The notes under the pieces are model-generated. The model saw only the letters and a list, made by a program, of their open reading frames with translations, was not told where the DNA came from and ran no database searches. A program made the position numbers and the translations under genes. Of a stretch of 7,499 nucleotides of DNA, positions 6,473 to 7,499 are shown one piece after another. Positions within the stretch are counted from its first letter, which is position 1, and every line of letters starts with the position of its first letter. The stretch comes from an uncultured Bacilli bacterium (GTDB lineage: Bacteria > Bacillota_I > Bacilli_A > RF39 > UBA660), in NCBI GenBank assembly GCA_934141575.1, contig CAKPCJ010000040.1, forward strand, positions 1 to 7,499, written 5' to 3'.

Positions 6473-7499
6473 ATGGATGTGTTAGATCATAAATGTCCTG
6501 GGTGTGCTGCAGTTTTAAAATTTAACCCAACTACACAAAATTGGAAGTGTGAGTTTTGTAAGGGAGAATTTACTTTAGAACAGTTGGAACAATATGAAAA
6601 AAATGAAGATAAATTAAAAGATGATGATTCTGTTTCTCATAGGGATGAGAATGGATTAAAAATATATATATGTAATAATTGCGGTGCGAAAATAGTACTT
6701 GCTGAAAATACATCTGCTACATCATGTATATATTGTAAGAATACTGCTATTATAAGGGATAATTTAGTTGATGAATTTTCACCATCTATGTTAATTCCTT
6801 TCAAGAAAACGAAGGAAGATGCAATTTTTCAATTTACTAAAGTATGTAAGGATAAACCTTTTACTCCAAAAGAATTTAGCGATAAAAAGAATATTTCTGA
6901 AATGAGTGGAATTTATATACCTTTTTGGGTTTTTGATTATGAAAGCAATTCTGATATTGAATTTGTTGGTTCTATTGTAAAGTCCTGGACATCTGGAAAC
7001 TATAGATATACTAAGACTGATAGATATAAAATTAATATGTCTGGTAATATGAAATTTAACATGGTTCCAGTAGACGGATCTGTTAGATTTCAAGATGACA
7101 TAATGAATTCTATAGAGCCATTTAATTATAAAGAACTTACAAAATTTAATTACTCTTATTTATCTGGCTTTTTAGCTGAAAAGTATGATGTTTCTTCAGA
7201 TGACGCTATGGGAATTTCACAAGATCGTGCTAATAATACTGTGGTTGATGAATTAAAGTCACGTGTTAATGTTGGACATTCATATAGTAATATAACTGTA
7301 GGTAATAAAAAATTAAACCTTAATTTAACTAATAAAGAATATGTTTTATTACCTGTTTGGATGTTAAATGTAAAATATAATGATAAAATATATACATTTG
7401 CAATGAATGGACAAACTGGCAAATTAATTGGTGATGTACCAATAGATAAAAAGAAAAGAAATATATATACAGTATGCATATTTGCTGTGTGTTTTACTG
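6473..7499 (+). CDS. ydjG: Double zinc-ribbon (TFIIB-type) membrane protein, YdjG-like (3' partial)
   Basis: The frame is open from ATG 6473 to the last base (342 codons visible, no stop). There are two four-cysteine ribbons: HKCPGCAAVL with Cys8/Cys11 paired with Cys26/Cys29, and YICNNCGAKI with Cys67/Cys70 paired with Cys85/Cys88. An acidic linker (about 36-60) separates them. A beta-rich middle region follows (about 105-325), containing the MLIPFKKTKEDA and GIYIPFWVFDYE strands and VLLPVWMLNVKY near its end, typical of the 'TFIIB-type zinc ribbon-containing protein' family. After a basic KKKRN stretch a hydrophobic segment begins (IYTVCIFAVCF), the first of the membrane spans expected at the C-terminus. 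The layout matches B. subtilis YdjG, the membrane partner of YdjI, which supports pairing with the SPFH gene just upstream. The DNA-binding reading of 'TFIIB-type' is unlikely for a membrane protein; the ribbons are probably adaptors for protein contact. Gene symbol by similarity only. Confidence 0.85.
   Translation, partial: MDVLDHKCPGCAAVLKFNPTTQNWKCEFCKGEFTLEQLEQYEKNEDKLKDDDSVSHRDENGLKIYICNNCGAKIVLAENTSATSCIYCKNTAIIRDNLVDEFSPSMLIPFKKTKEDAIFQFTKVCKDKPFTPKEFSDKKNISEMSGIYIPFWVFDYESNSDIEFVGSIVKSWTSGNYRYTKTDRYKINMSGNMKFNMVPVDGSVRFQDDIMNSIEPFNYKELTKFNYSYLSGFLAEKYDVSSDDAMGISQDRANNTVVDELKSRVNVGHSYSNITVGNKKLNLNLTNKEYVLLPVWMLNVKYNDKIYTFAMNGQTGKLIGDVPIDKKKRNIYTVCIFAVCFT

Noticed and set aside
6791..7093. 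Open frame of 100 codons on the - strand
   Set aside because: It is antisense to the zinc-ribbon gene, which is open in its own frame from 6473 to the window end with two intact cysteine ribbons.
7156..7479. Open frame of 107 codons on the - strand
   Set aside because: It is antisense to the same zinc-ribbon gene, with low-complexity hydrophobic content expected from the reverse of AT-rich coding DNA.

Overview
The window is very AT-rich, uses the standard genetic code (every Trp in the visible proteins is TGG, with no in-frame TGA), and carries Shine-Dalgarno-led, tightly packed genes all on the + strand. Together with the gene content (type IV pilin-like protein, XpaC, YdjI/YdjG-like proteins), this suggests a low-GC Bacillota genome, possibly an uncultured gut Bacilli or Mollicute-like lineage such as RF39. 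The lineage is an inference; there is no rRNA gene to settle it.

Layout: (a) 1-858 is the 3' end of a gene for a type IV pilin/pseudopilin-like protein that carries a C-terminal domain familiar from phage tail and appendage proteins. It ends at a strong hairpin-plus-T-run terminator (866-899). (b) 967-2153 is a two-gene unit overlapping by TAATG: a small protein with an HExxH zinc-protease-like motif (HECGH), then a single-span membrane protein of unknown function. (c) From an extended -10 promoter at about 2139-2167, a tightly packed operon runs off the end of the window. Its genes are a membrane-anchored type 2 solute-binding domain fused to a von Willebrand A (vWA) domain with an intact MIDAS; an XpaC-family two-span membrane protein; a second membrane-anchored solute-binding protein without vWA; a soluble SPFH protein of the YdjI type; and a double zinc-ribbon protein of the YdjG type, cut by the window end.

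The operon is the main point of interest. It combines parts of two envelope-stress modules: XpaC, usually paired with the toxic-anion resistance protein TelA, and YdjI/YdjG, which in Bacillus subtilis sit beside PspA. To these it adds two anchored, extracytoplasmic ligand-binding domains that have no ABC permease or ATPase beside them, one carrying a metal-dependent vWA adhesion domain. The simplest reading is an envelope-located sensing or assembly complex: anchored binding domains outside, XpaC at the membrane, and an SPFH scaffold with a zinc-ribbon adaptor inside. The families are recognised from sequence; that they form one complex is inferred from gene order alone. TelA, a TPM-domain protein or PspA may lie beyond position 7499 but cannot be seen here.

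No tRNA, rRNA, CRISPR array, insertion sequence or attachment site was seen. The only non-coding stretches are 859-966 (terminator and promoter) and 2154-2192 (promoter and ribosome-binding site); all others are under 20 bases.
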